The notes beneath the pieces are model-generated. The model was not told the DNA's origin. It worked only from the letters and a program-made list of their open reading frames with translations, and made no database searches. This document shows, piece by piece, positions 33,115 to 41,692 of a stretch of DNA of 64,000 bases. The translations under genes were made by a program, and so were the position numbers. Every line of letters begins with the position of its first letter. The first letter of the stretch is position 1. This stretch comes from [Enterobacter] lignolyticus SCF1 (lineage in GTDB: Bacteria; Pseudomonadota; Gammaproteobacteria; Enterobacterales; Enterobacteriaceae), in the NCBI RefSeq assembly GCF_000164865.1, contig NC_014618.1, positions 2,294,001 through 2,358,000 on the forward strand. Reading direction: 5' to 3'.

Positions 33115-33735
33115 TTACTCTTCGCAGGGTGACAGGGTATTGAGTTGCGACGGCAGCGTTTCGGCGAACAGCCCCGCGCGTTTAACCGCGTTGACCACCG
33201 CCCGCGGCGTAATGGTCGCACCGGTAAACTGGTCGAAATCACCGCCGTCCTTCTTCACCGCCCAGCGGCTGTCGTTCGCGCCGTTAATCACTTTGTCGGC
33301 AAAATGGGTGATCCAGTCTGAATGGCGAAGCTCGATTTTATCGCCAAGCCCTGGCGTTTCATGATGCTCCGTCACCCGGGAGCCCAGCACCGTACCTTTG
33401 AAATCCGCGCCGACCAGCAGCTGAATATTGCCGGAGTAGCCGTCAGGGGCCGTGGCCTCCATGACGGCCGCGACCGGCGCGCTGTCCATCATGGCGATAT
33501 ACACCTTGTGGCTGCCTTTGCCCAGGGCCGGTGCGTTAAGCACATAGCAGCTTTTTAACAGGTTATTATTATACCGATCCTGCGGCAATACCTGAGAGAA
33601 CAGCGCCATTTGCTGCTTTTCCGCCTGCACGTCGATAGTGCTCTTTGTTAACAGATTGATAGCGGCGGTCAACCCGGTGGCGCCTGCGGCAAACAGCGCC
33701 AGCGTTACCCCGTGTTTACGTATGGTGTTCAGCAT
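33115..33735 (-). CDS. rsxG: Electron transport complex subunit RsxG (RnfG)
   Basis: RsxG is a periplasm-facing subunit with one N-terminal membrane anchor (about residues 10-30) and an FMN bound covalently to a threonine in the motif FTGATITPRAVV near the C-terminus. It has 206 residues as in E. coli. It passes electrons between RsxD/RsxC-side and RsxE-side carriers. It starts 8 bases after rsxD. A Cys near residue 63 (KSCYVLN) is conserved in enteric homologues as far as I recall. Confidence 0.95.
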   Translation of the reverse strand: MLNTIRKHGVTLALFAAGATGLTAAINLLTKSTIDVQAEKQQMALFSQVLPQDRYNNNLLKSCYVLNAPALGKGSHKVYIAMMDSAPVAAVMEATAPDGYSGNIQLLVGADFKGTVLGSRVTEHHETPGLGDKIELRHSDWITHFADKVINGANDSRWAVKKDGGDFDQFTGATITPRAVVNAVKRAGLFAETLPSQLNTLSPCEE

Positions 33736-33743
33736 GGTGTTCC

Positions 33744-34796
33744 TCAGCGATGGCCGTAAACGCGTGGACGGGTGTAGTAATCAATCAACGGCACGGTGAT
33801 ATTGGCCAGCAGGGTGGCGAACGCCACGCCGTCCGGATAGCCGCCGAAGCTGCGGATCAGCCATACCAGCAGGCCCGCCAGCGCGCCGAAAATCAGACGT
33901 CCGCGATTGGTCGTCGATGCGGTGACGGGATCCGTCAGAATAAAGAATGCGCCAATCATCGTCGCGCCGGACAGCAGGTGTATCTGCGGCGACGCCATAC
34001 TTTCCGGCGACGCTATCCAGCCAAGCGTACTGCATATCGCCAGGCTCAACAGAAAACTCAGCGGAATATGCCAGCGAATGGCGCCTTTCCACAGCAGGAA
34101 CAGCCCGCCGACAAGCCAGGCAATGTTGACCCACTGCCAGCCGACGCCCGCCAGCGCGCCGCGGTAGACAGGGAGCTGAAGAATGTCGTTGACGCTATGG
34201 CCTGCGTGTAGCGAGGTTTTGAAGGTATCCAGCGGCGTGGCCTGGCTAATACCGTCAATGCCCATGCGCAGCGAGTTGATATCGGCGCCCGCAGAGGTAT
34301 GCCCAAAGAGGATTATCTGCACGCTGTCCCACAGACCTGGCGCGGAGACGGCAATGTCATGCGGCGGCAGCCAGGAGGTCATCTGTACCGGAAACGAAAT
34401 CAGCAGCACCACGTAACCGATCATTGCCGGGTTAAAGGGGTTATGCCCCAGGCCGCCGTACAGCTGCTTGGCGATAATGACGGCAAAGGCCGTGCCGAGC
34501 ACGATCATCCACCACGGCGCCGACGGCGGAATACTGACCGCCAGCAGCAGGCCGGTCAGCAGGGCGGAGTTATCGCCCAGCGTCTGGCCGACACGCTGTT
34601 TGCGCAGGCGAAGCACCAGGGCTTCAGCCGTCCAGGCGGTGGCGGCAGCAAGGATAAGCTGCAGCAGAGTACCCCAACCAAAAAACCAGGTTTGCACGGC
34701 AATTCCCGGCACAGCGGCCAGGATAACCAGCAGCATAATACGCGACGTCTGGCGCTGGTTATGGGTGTATGGGGAGCTTGCGATTTTAAAAACCAT
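33744..34796 (-). CDS. rsxD: Electron transport complex subunit RsxD (RnfD)
   Basis: RsxD is a 350-residue inner-membrane flavoprotein (E. coli 352) with about nine to ten helices. The covalent FMN threonine is in GIDGISQATPLDTFK near residue 187. A second conserved segment, LLSGATMIGAFFILTDPV, and the C-terminal FGGYPDGVAFA match the family. It directly abuts rsxC with no intergenic base, so translation is coupled. Confidence 0.95.
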   Translation of the reverse strand: MVFKIASSPYTHNQRQTSRIMLLVILAAVPGIAVQTWFFGWGTLLQLILAAATAWTAEALVLRLRKQRVGQTLGDNSALLTGLLLAVSIPPSAPWWMIVLGTAFAVIIAKQLYGGLGHNPFNPAMIGYVVLLISFPVQMTSWLPPHDIAVSAPGLWDSVQIILFGHTSAGADINSLRMGIDGISQATPLDTFKTSLHAGHSVNDILQLPVYRGALAGVGWQWVNIAWLVGGLFLLWKGAIRWHIPLSFLLSLAICSTLGWIASPESMASPQIHLLSGATMIGAFFILTDPVTASTTNRGRLIFGALAGLLVWLIRSFGGYPDGVAFATLLANITVPLIDYYTRPRVYGHR

Positions 34797-36836
34797 TTAT
34801 TCCTCGTTGACGGCCTGTTGCGCTGCCTTCTTTGCCTGCACGCGGGCAATCGCCGCGGCAACCGCGGCTTTGCGCGGATCGTCATTGGCGGCAGCCGCTG
34901 CTTCTTGTTGTTCTGCTTTACGCGCCTTCGCGCGGGCAATGGCGGCCTCGACGGCAGCTTTGCGCGGGTCGACCGGTTCCGCTTCAGGCGCCGGGGCTGG
35001 CGGCTGCCCGGCCTTGCGCGCTTTGGCGCGGGCAATGGCGGCTTCGACGGCGGCTTTGCGCGGGTCGACCGGTTCCGCCTCAGGCGCCGGAGCTGGCGGC
35101 TGCCCGGCCTTGCGCGCTTTGGCGCGGGCAATGGCGGCTTCGACGGCGGCTTTACGCGGATCGGCCTGGGCGGCGGGATCCGTCGCTTCAGCCGATTCGC
35201 CCGGCTGGCCTTTGCTCTCCTGATTAGCTCGCGCCAGCGCTTTACGCGCCTCACGCGCGGCGATAACGGCGCTGTTATCCGGCTTTTCTCCCGCCAGGAC
35301 AACAATCGGCTGCGCCGCGTGCTGTTTTTTCTCCCGGATGCGGGCAAGCGCTGCGTTTATGGCATCCTGATCCTGCGCCGCGGGCTGCACGGCCGCCTGT
35401 TTATGACGCTCAAGGCGGGCGGCTTTCTCGCGTTCCAGTCGCGCCTGCCGGGCTTCAAAGCGCGCTTTGGCCTCCGCGGCGCGCTGTTCTTCCTGGCGGA
35501 TAGCGGCAATCTCGGCTTTTTCCTGACGGAAGTACTGCACCAGCGGGATATTGCTTGGGCAGACCCAGGCGCAGGCGCCGCACTCAATGCAGTCGGACAG
35601 GTTATGCGTCTGCGCTTTGTCGTGCTGTTGACCCTTGCTGAACCAGTAAAGCTGCTGCGGCAGCAGGTCTGCCGGGCAGGCGTCCGCACAGGCGCTGCAG
35701 CGGATACAGCCTTTCTCATCCTGCGGTTCGCCCATTTCCGACGGCGACGGCGCCAGCAGGCAGTTGGTAATTTTTACCACCGGCACATCCAGCCAGGGCA
35801 GGGTAAAGCCCATCAGCGGCCCCCCCATAATGACCAGCTGTTCGGCCGACGGGCAGAATCCGGCATCGGCGAGCAGGTGCTGTACCGGCGTTCCCAGCCG
35901 GGCCCAGACGTTGCCCGGCCGTCCGACCGATTCGCCGGTCAGGGTGACCACGCGCTCGGTCAGCGGTTCGCCGTCAACGATCGCGCGCTTGACCGCAAAC
36001 GCCGTACCGACGTTTTGCATCAATACGCCAATATCGGATGAGCGCCCGCCGTGCGGTACCTGCTTGCCGGTAAGAATTTGCGTTAGCTGCTTCGCGCCGC
36101 CGGAAGGGTATTTCGTAGGAATCACCCGCAGGCTGATGCCATGGGCATCCGCCAGCACGGCGCGCATCATGGAGATGGCCTGCGGCTTGTTATCCTCAAT
36201 GCCGATCAGCACCTGTCTGGGCTGCAGAATGTGTGCAAGAATGCGGACCCCTTCCACGATTTGTGCCGCGCAGTCCTGCATCAGACGGTCATCCGCGGTG
36301 ATATAGGGTTCGCACTCGGCGGCATTAATGATCAGGGTGTCTATCTTATCGCCGCCGCCCCGCAGTTTGGTGCCGGTGGGGAAGCCCGCGCCGCCGAGCC
36401 CGGCGACGCCAAACTGATGGATACGTTCAATAAGCGTATCGCGGGTTTTGCTCTGCCAGTCGCTCCAGCCGTCGCGCTCAAACCACGTGTCGTGACCGTC
36501 CGCTTCAATAATGACGCTGAGCTCTTCCAGCGCGGATGGATGCGCGGTGGAGTGGGGCGCAATCGCGGCGACGGTGCCGGATGTCGGCGCGTGAACCGGC
36601 AGCATACGCCCCCAGCCGCGGGTCAGCGGCTGACCGCGCAACACGCTGTCGCAAACGCTGACGCACAGCTCGCCTTCAGCGCCAATGTGCTGTTTTAGCG
36701 GAATGACATAGCGCTGCGCCAGCGGGACCTGGCGTAACGGCGTGCCATTTGACTGGGTTTTCATTTCAGGTGGATGGATCCCGCCGTCAAAGTCCCAGAT
36801 TCTGTCCTTTTTAAACGCAGAAAATAACTTAAGCAT
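34797..36836 (-). CDS. rsxC: Electron transport complex subunit RsxC (RnfC)
   Basis: RsxC is the peripheral NADH/FMN and iron-sulfur subunit of the complex. The N-terminal ~430 residues contain the flavin/NADH region (GVAGLGGAGFPTG and NAAECEPYI) and two [4Fe-4S] motifs (CIRCSACADACP and CIECGACAWVCP). The C-terminal third is an Ala/Lys/Arg-rich tail with about four copies of DPRKAAVEAAIARAKARK joined by Pro/Glu linkers. The start at 36836 (MLKLFSAFKK) lies 8 bases inside rsxB; the open frame upstream to 37019 is not conserved. At 679 residues it is shorter than E. coli RsxC (740) because it has fewer repeats. Confidence 0.95.
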   Translation of the reverse strand: MLKLFSAFKKDRIWDFDGGIHPPEMKTQSNGTPLRQVPLAQRYVIPLKQHIGAEGELCVSVCDSVLRGQPLTRGWGRMLPVHAPTSGTVAAIAPHSTAHPSALEELSVIIEADGHDTWFERDGWSDWQSKTRDTLIERIHQFGVAGLGGAGFPTGTKLRGGGDKIDTLIINAAECEPYITADDRLMQDCAAQIVEGVRILAHILQPRQVLIGIEDNKPQAISMMRAVLADAHGISLRVIPTKYPSGGAKQLTQILTGKQVPHGGRSSDIGVLMQNVGTAFAVKRAIVDGEPLTERVVTLTGESVGRPGNVWARLGTPVQHLLADAGFCPSAEQLVIMGGPLMGFTLPWLDVPVVKITNCLLAPSPSEMGEPQDEKGCIRCSACADACPADLLPQQLYWFSKGQQHDKAQTHNLSDCIECGACAWVCPSNIPLVQYFRQEKAEIAAIRQEEQRAAEAKARFEARQARLEREKAARLERHKQAAVQPAAQDQDAINAALARIREKKQHAAQPIVVLAGEKPDNSAVIAAREARKALARANQESKGQPGESAEATDPAAQADPRKAAVEAAIARAKARKAGQPPAPAPEAEPVDPRKAAVEAAIARAKARKAGQPPAPAPEAEPVDPRKAAVEAAIARAKARKAEQQEAAAAANDDPRKAAVAAAIARVQAKKAAQQAVNEE
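34942..35133. repeat. Tandem 96-base repeat in rsxC
   Basis: Two nearly identical 96-base units (34942-35037 and 35038-35133) encode a 32-residue period, with diverged partial copies on both sides (about 34836-35165 in all). Such a repeat is prone to slippage, which would explain copy-number differences from E. coli. Confidence 0.85.
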
Positions 36837-37404
36837 GATGTTCCACAGGAATAATACGGACCGGAATGGTTTGCAGATCCCACTTCCAGGTCTCCGTGGT
36901 GGTCTTGACCGGCAGCAGGGTGATGCATTGCGTCGGACAAGGCGCAACGCAGAGATTGCAGCCGGTGCATAAATCGCTGACAACGGTATGCATCGCGCGC
37001 GTCGCGCCGACAATAGCATCTACCGGGCAGGCCTGGATGCACTTGGTGCAGCCAATACAGTTCGGTTCGTCGATGACCGCCAGCATGCGTACGGGCTCCT
37101 GGCTTGCCTCGTCGTCGGCGGGCTGAGGGTCGACGTTTAGCAGCGCCGCAATCTTCAGCATCACCGCCTCGCCGCCGGGCGCGCAGCGGTTGATCTTCTC
37201 GCCCTGGCAGCCCACGGCTTCCGCGTACGGGCGACAGCCCGGATATCCGCACTGTCCGCACTGGCTTTGCGGCAACAGTTCATCAATTTTTTCAACGACC
37301 GGATCGTCCTCAACGGCAAAGCGACGCGAGGCATATCCGAGAATGCCGCCGAAAATCAGGCCGAGAAGGCTAATGGCGATAACCGCTATCCACACTGCGC
37401 TCAT
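36829..37404 (-). CDS. rsxB: Electron transport complex subunit RsxB (RnfB), polyferredoxin
   Basis: RsxB is a 191-residue membrane-anchored ferredoxin. An N-terminal helix is followed by a four-cysteine domain (QCGQCGYPGCRPYAEAV) and two 4Fe-4S ferredoxin motifs (CIGCTKCIQACP and CTGCNLCVAPCP). It carries electrons from the RsxC side toward the membrane subunits. Its start overlaps the rsxA stop by one base (TAATG), and its end overlaps the rsxC start by 8 bases. Confidence 0.97.
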   Translation of the reverse strand: MSAVWIAVIAISLLGLIFGGILGYASRRFAVEDDPVVEKIDELLPQSQCGQCGYPGCRPYAEAVGCQGEKINRCAPGGEAVMLKIAALLNVDPQPADDEASQEPVRMLAVIDEPNCIGCTKCIQACPVDAIVGATRAMHTVVSDLCTGCNLCVAPCPTQCITLLPVKTTTETWKWDLQTIPVRIIPVEHHA

Positions 37405-37985
37405 TACAGTTTCACCAGACCGCTAAAGCCCATAAAGGCCAGAGACATCAGACCGGCAGTAATCAGCGCAATGGCGTTGCCGCGAAACGGCGCAGGAACA
37501 TCGGCGACCACCAGCCGTTCGCGGATAGCGGCAAACAGCACCATGACCAGTGAGAAACCGACCGCCGCGGAGAAGCCGTACAGCGCCGATTGCATAAAGT
37601 TATGGCCAAGGTTGATGTTCAGCAGGGCGACGCCGAGCACCGCGCAGTTGGTGGTAATCAGCGGCAGGAAAATACCCAGCAGGCGATACAGCGCCGGGCT
37701 GGTTTTGCGCACCACCATTTCGGTAAATTGCACCACGACGGCAATGACCAGAATAAAGGCCATCGTCCGCAGATAGACGAGGTTGAGCGGGATCAGGATC
37801 CAGGTGTCAATCAGCCAGGCGCAGATAGACGCCAGCGTCATCACAAAGGTGGTGGCCAGTCCCATTCCCATGGCGGTTTCCAGTTTTTTGGAAACACCCA
37901 TAAACGGGCACAGTCCAAGGAACTTCACTAATACGAAGTTATTGACGAGAACCGTGCCAATAAAGAGCAGTAAATAATCAGTCAT
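37404..37985 (-). CDS. rsxA: Electron transport complex subunit RsxA (RnfA)
   Basis: RsxA is a 193-residue inner-membrane protein with six helices, nearly identical to E. coli RsxA and related to RsxE by duplication (KFLGLCPFMGVSKKLETAMG near residue 20). Residues from both proteins coordinate a membrane iron-sulfur cluster in Rnf complexes. The start at 37985 gives the conserved MTDYLLLFIGTVLVNNF; the longer frame to 38027 is not conserved. It is the first gene of rsxABCDGE-nth. Confidence 0.96.
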   Translation of the reverse strand: MTDYLLLFIGTVLVNNFVLVKFLGLCPFMGVSKKLETAMGMGLATTFVMTLASICAWLIDTWILIPLNLVYLRTMAFILVIAVVVQFTEMVVRKTSPALYRLLGIFLPLITTNCAVLGVALLNINLGHNFMQSALYGFSAAVGFSLVMVLFAAIRERLVVADVPAPFRGNAIALITAGLMSLAFMGFSGLVKL

Positions 37986-38064
37986 TATTCGACCTGAAAC
38001 CAAAAAAAGCCGCCTATTATCGGTCAAACCGCAACAGGCGACAACAGATTATCTGTGGGGTTAT

Positions 38065-38505
38065 TTACGGGTTAACGAAGGTGCGTTTCACGCGCGCCGA
38101 GCGTTTGAAATAGGGCACCAGCAGGGCCGCCGCCAATAGCGGAAACAGCAGCTGGCGCAGCGCCAGCGCATCGGATACCGGAGAAAACGCGAAGGCTTTC
38201 ACTGCCAGCAGCACCGAAATCAGCAGCCAGATTATGTAGTGCTTTGGCACCAGGGCGCGGCGCTTGAAAAAAGCGACAGTTAACCAGAACGTATAATACC
38301 ACATTGCCGCGGCGAATAAGAATGAGAGCCCCCAGAGGATCATATTGCCGCTGCTCAGGGCGCGCAGCGCGGGCAACGTCTGGGGAGAGATGAGCGAGCC
38401 GGCGTATAAGAAGACCGCCAGCGTTGCGCTCAGCAGCGCGACCAGTAGCCAGGCCAGCGGGGCGATCAGCCATCCGCCGATACGTTCTGCAGAATTTTCG
38501 GACAT
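38065..38505 (-). CDS. ydgK: DUF2569 inner-membrane protein YdgK
   Basis: YdgK is a 146-residue membrane protein of unknown function with four predicted helices and a basic C-terminus (KRSARVKRTFV). It matches E. coli YdgK (136 aa) and lies next to rsxA in the same orientation, as there. AGGAG precedes the start. The spacing of 79 bases to rsxA allows a separate rsx promoter. Confidence 0.88.
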   Translation of the reverse strand: MSENSAERIGGWLIAPLAWLLVALLSATLAVFLYAGSLISPQTLPALRALSSGNMILWGLSFLFAAAMWYYTFWLTVAFFKRRALVPKHYIIWLLISVLLAVKAFAFSPVSDALALRQLLFPLLAAALLVPYFKRSARVKRTFVNP

Positions 38506-38586
38506 GACTTCTCCTGAAAATGGGCGCCAGTCAATGCGTTAAAAATGGAGGAGAAGTATAAGCAACTGACGCCCGGGATAACAGCC

Positions 38587-38802
38587 TTATTGCACGTAAT
38601 GCCAAACGGATTTTGGTACCTGGCCCACGTCATACAGACGACCACCGGAAACGAGTTCGGCGCGGCGATGATCGGCAGCGCGATACATATTGACTATCTC
38701 TTCGGTGTTGGTCAGCGAGTAGTTTAGATGGTCAAACAGCTTTTCCAGACTTTCAAGAGTGCTGATTTTGCGGAATTTGAGTAAATAATCCTGAACGGTC
38801 AT
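38587..38802 (-). CDS. cnu: OriC-binding nucleoid protein Cnu (YdgT), Hha family
   Basis: Cnu is a 71-residue Hha/YmoA-family protein that partners H-NS or StpA to silence genes and also binds oriC with Hha. The sequence MTVQDYLLKFRKISTLESLEKLFDHL and the C-terminal AELVSGGRL...VPKSVWHYVQ match E. coli Cnu along its length. It lies between ydgK and blr in the conserved order. Confidence 0.96.
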   Translation of the reverse strand: MTVQDYLLKFRKISTLESLEKLFDHLNYSLTNTEEIVNMYRAADHRRAELVSGGRLYDVGQVPKSVWHYVQ

Positions 38803-39177
38803 CTTAGCGTGTATCCATTTTATAATGTGATATTTGAAGTCAATATCTCTCTGACCAGAATGAATGATTCAGAGCGATGTTTCGGAAATGGAAAGGTCTT
38901 GGGTACCCGTAAATTATTTCGGGTATAAAAACCAAATACAACAACGGAAATGCCTTCCGTTAACATAAAATTCAAAATAGGAATTTTCTAATGTGAAAGT
39001 CGGACGCCAGTCGGCGCCTGAGGAGAAGGTTAACGCTGTTCGTTGTGGCTGGCAATCACGAATTGCGACCAAAAAAACATTTTCGAATTAAACTGGCAGA
39101 AAGGGGAATAGTCTGGTGCCCCCCCGCGGACATCACCGGCAGCTAAGCCGGTGATGTCCGGGGTATCCGCATCATTA
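38803..39177. other. cnu-blr intergenic region
   Basis: These 375 bases are AT-rich near cnu and hold its promoter region, though no good -35/-10 pair could be fixed. A 13-bp hairpin preceded by a run of C lies at the blr end. E. coli has the small gene ydgU in this neighbourhood; I could not find a matching frame here. A 48-codon frame on the minus strand starting near 38980 has no ribosome binding site and was not called. Confidence 0.5.
39128..39159. repeat. 13-bp perfect hairpin downstream of blr
   Basis: GGACATCACCGGC and its exact complement are separated by AGCTAA. It begins 18 bases past the blr stop. On the minus strand the stem is followed by a G run, not a T run, so it is not a classic intrinsic terminator. 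Confidence 0.7.
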
Positions 39178-39327
39178 TTACGATGCCGGGGTGGTTTTTT
39201 GTACGGCTGCCGTTGGTTCGGGAGGCTGGTAATTATCAATATGGTGCGCCACGATCAATAAAAGCACGGAAACACCAAGAACCACCCAACCTACCAGTTC
39301 GACAATCCGGGTCAATACGAGAGCCAT
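39178..39327 (-). CDS. blr: Small divisome-associated membrane protein Blr
   Basis: This 49-residue protein matches E. coli Blr (41 aa), a single-helix inner-membrane protein linked to cell division and to beta-lactam susceptibility. The shared core is RIVELVGWVVLGVSVLLL and HHIDNYQPPE. The protein here is longer at both ends: four extra N-terminal residues (MALV) and a longer Thr/Ala tail. Start MALVLTRIVE at 39327; an internal start is possible. The gene is small enough to be missed by default gene finders, and it lies in the conserved place between cnu and ydgJ. Confidence 0.88.
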   Translation of the reverse strand: MALVLTRIVELVGWVVLGVSVLLLIVAHHIDNYQPPEPTAAVQKTTPAS

Positions 39328-39516
39328 AGTTTAAAAATAAAGTAAAAATAATCAGGGGCTAAATGTTACCAGGCACCTGGCGTAACGCAAGCGTTGATTG
39401 CGCTGTTGCCGCATTATTGTTACAGGAAACGGCGCCTGCCTCTGAATCCGGGGCGTATACTGTCTCTAAACGGCTGTAAATACCCCTGTAACGCTGACTT
39501 CGAGGAGAGGATGCAC

Positions 39517-40560
39517 ATGAGTGACACGATCCGCGTTGGATTAATCGGCTACGGCTATGCGAGTAAAACATTCCATGCCCCGCTAATCAGCGGGACGTCA
39601 GGGATGACGCTCGCGGCGGTGTCCAGCAGCGATGCGGCCAAAGTAAAGGCTGACTGGCCCGCCGTGGCGGTGGTGTCTGACCCCAGACACCTGTTCAACG
39701 ATCCCGACATCGACCTTATTGTCATTCCGACGCCCAATGACACGCACTATCCGCTGGCGAAAGCGGCGCTGGAGGCCGGCAAGCACGTGGTGGTCGATAA
39801 ACCGTTCACCGTGACACTGTCACAGGCCAGGGAGCTCGACAGCCTGGCGCACGGCGTCGGGCGGCTGCTGTCGGTGTTTCATAACCGCCGCTGGGACAGC
39901 GACTTTCTGACCATCAAGGCGCTGATCGCGGAAGGTGCGCTGGGCGAAATCACGTATTTCGAATCACATTTTGACCGCTACCGTCCGCAGGTGCGCAACC
40001 GCTGGCGCGAGCAGGGCGGCCCGGGCAGCGGTATCTGGTACGATTTGGGACCGCATCTGCTCGATCAGGCGGTGTCGCTGTTCGGCCTGCCGGTCAGCCT
40101 GACGGTGGATCTGGCGCAACTGCGGCCCGGGGCGCAGTCGACGGATTATTTTCATGCGGTGCTGGCCTACCCGCTGCGTCGCGTCGTGCTGCACGCCACG
40201 CTGCTGGCTGCCGCGGAGAGCGCGCGCTACATCGTGCACGGCTCCCGGGCGAGCTACGTAAAATATGGTCTCGATCCGCAGGAGGACCGGCTGAAAAGCG
40301 GGGAGCGCCCGCCGCTGGAGGACTGGGGCTACGACATGCGTGACGGGGTGGTGACCCGCGTAGAGGGGGAAGACCGCGTGGAAGAGACGTGGCTTACGGT
40401 GCCGGGAAATTATCCTGCCTATTATGCGGGGATCCGTGATGCGCTAAACGGCCACGCGGAGAACCCGGTGCCCGCCAGCCAGGCGATTCAGATAATGGAG
40501 CTGATTGAGCTGGGCCTCGAATCGGCGAAGCTTCGCGCCACGCAGTGTCTCACCCGCTAA
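39517..40560 (+). CDS. ydgJ: Gfo/Idh/MocA-family oxidoreductase YdgJ
   Basis: YdgJ is a 347-residue NAD(P)-dependent dehydrogenase, close to E. coli YdgJ (346 aa). The Rossmann fold starts with VGLIGYGYASKTFHAP at residues 7-22, the EKP-type motif is DKPFTVTL near 97, and the C-terminal substrate domain begins near 125 with SVFHNRRWDSDF. E. coli YdgJ has been reported to act on scyllo-inosose/scyllo-inositol. The start at 39517 has GGAG 9-10 bases upstream; ATG two codons earlier (39511) is possible. Confidence 0.92.
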   Translation: MSDTIRVGLIGYGYASKTFHAPLISGTSGMTLAAVSSSDAAKVKADWPAVAVVSDPRHLFNDPDIDLIVIPTPNDTHYPLAKAALEAGKHVVVDKPFTVTLSQARELDSLAHGVGRLLSVFHNRRWDSDFLTIKALIAEGALGEITYFESHFDRYRPQVRNRWREQGGPGSGIWYDLGPHLLDQAVSLFGLPVSLTVDLAQLRPGAQSTDYFHAVLAYPLRRVVLHATLLAAAESARYIVHGSRASYVKYGLDPQEDRLKSGERPPLEDWGYDMRDGVVTRVEGEDRVEETWLTVPGNYPAYYAGIRDALNGHAENPVPASQAIQIMELIELGLESAKLRATQCLTR

Positions 40561-40561
40561 A

Positions 40562-40586
40562 GAAAGCCGCTCACTGAGCGGCTTTC
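40562..40586. terminator. Terminator between ydgJ and add
   Basis: A perfect 11-bp stem GAAAGCCGCTC / GAGCGGCTTTC with a 3-base loop lies between the convergent genes, followed on the + side by TCGTTATT. Confidence 0.8.
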
Positions 40587-40592
40587 TCGTTA

Positions 40593-41594
40593 TTACCCTT
40601 GCTGGACCCGGGCAATCAGCACCTGCTTCTCCTGCGGCGTCAGGAAGGCAATCTCCAGACCATTGATCTGCGCCTGGCGGATCTGCTCGCGGGAAAGCCC
40701 TGCGGCAGGGGCCGCAACGGTGTACTCGTGAATAATATCGATGCCCTGAACGGCCGGATCGTCGGTGTTGATGCTAGCCAGCACGCCGTGCTCAAGGAAG
40801 GTCTTCAGCGGATGCTGCGCCAGTGAGGCGACGGTGCTGGTCTGAATGTTGGAGGTCAGGCAGGACTCGATACCGATACGCTGTTCGGCCAGGAAGTCCA
40901 TCAGCGCGCGATCTTCAACCGCTTTCACGCCGTGGCCGATGCGTTCGGCGCCGAGCTCGCGGATGGCCTGCCAGATGCTTTCCGGACCCGCCGCTTCACC
41001 GGCATGGACCGTGATATGCCAGCCAGCGTCGCGCGCGCGGTTAAAGTGGTTCAGGAACAGGCCGCCGGGGAAACCGAGCTCGTCACCCGCGAGGTCCAGC
41101 GCGGTGATGCTGTCGCGGTGCGCGAGCAGCGCCTCCAGCTCCTGGGTGCATGCCGCTTCGCCGAAGGTGCGGCTCATAATGCCGATAAGACGCGCTTCAA
41201 CGCCGAATTCACGGCAGCCTTCACGAACCCCGGCAATGACGGCTTCAACCACGCCCGCGACCGGCAGGTGGTGCGTCATCGCCATATAGCCCGGTGAAAA
41301 GCGCAGTTCGACGTAGTGCAGGCCGTTGCGCGCGGCATCCTCGATGTTTTCGCGGGCGACGCGACGGCAGGCGTCGAGCGTGGCGAGCACCTTCACGCCC
41401 CAGTCCAGTTTGCTGAGGAAGCTGACCAGATCCGGTTCGCTGCTGGTGACCTGAACATGCGGCAGCAGGGCGTCCAGCGACGAGGCGGGTAACGCGATGT
41501 TATGCTGGCGGCCAAGATCCAGGATCGTTTGTGCGCGGATATTGCCATCAAGGTGGCGGTGAATGTCAGTTAAAGGCAGGTTGGTATCAATCAT
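40593..41594 (-). CDS. add: Adenosine deaminase
   Basis: Add converts adenosine and deoxyadenosine to inosine and deoxyinosine, a step in purine salvage that links to the PunC transporter in this window. At 333 residues it equals E. coli Add. The zinc site and catalytic residues are visible: HRHLDGN near residue 12, TVHAGEAAGPES near 197, the GHGVKA His, and SINTDDPAVQG near 278. The start at 41594 is the conserved MIDTNLPLTDI; the longer frame to 41759 runs back into malY and is rejected. Confidence 0.97.
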   Translation of the reverse strand: MIDTNLPLTDIHRHLDGNIRAQTILDLGRQHNIALPASSLDALLPHVQVTSSEPDLVSFLSKLDWGVKVLATLDACRRVARENIEDAARNGLHYVELRFSPGYMAMTHHLPVAGVVEAVIAGVREGCREFGVEARLIGIMSRTFGEAACTQELEALLAHRDSITALDLAGDELGFPGGLFLNHFNRARDAGWHITVHAGEAAGPESIWQAIRELGAERIGHGVKAVEDRALMDFLAEQRIGIESCLTSNIQTSTVASLAQHPLKTFLEHGVLASINTDDPAVQGIDIIHEYTVAAPAAGLSREQIRQAQINGLEIAFLTPQEKQVLIARVQQG

Positions 41595-41692
41595 GGTCGC
41601 ACTCTGAATTATTGTTAAAGTGCGGCCTATTATAAAAATAAAACGGGGTAAAAAGCTATTGCGCAACGCAAATAGGCGTTGCGCAATTATCG

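Noticed and set aside
34468..35223. Long + strand frames opposite rsxC
   Set aside because: They mirror the Ala/Lys/Arg-rich repeat region of rsxC; the open frames come from its codon bias.
38803..38980. 48-codon minus-strand frame before cnu
   Set aside because: No Shine-Dalgarno and no resemblance to a known small protein; it covers the expected cnu promoter.
39030..39239. 69-codon minus-strand frame overlapping blr
   Set aside because: It overlaps the well-supported blr gene in another frame, has no ribosome binding site, and its translation is low-complexity.
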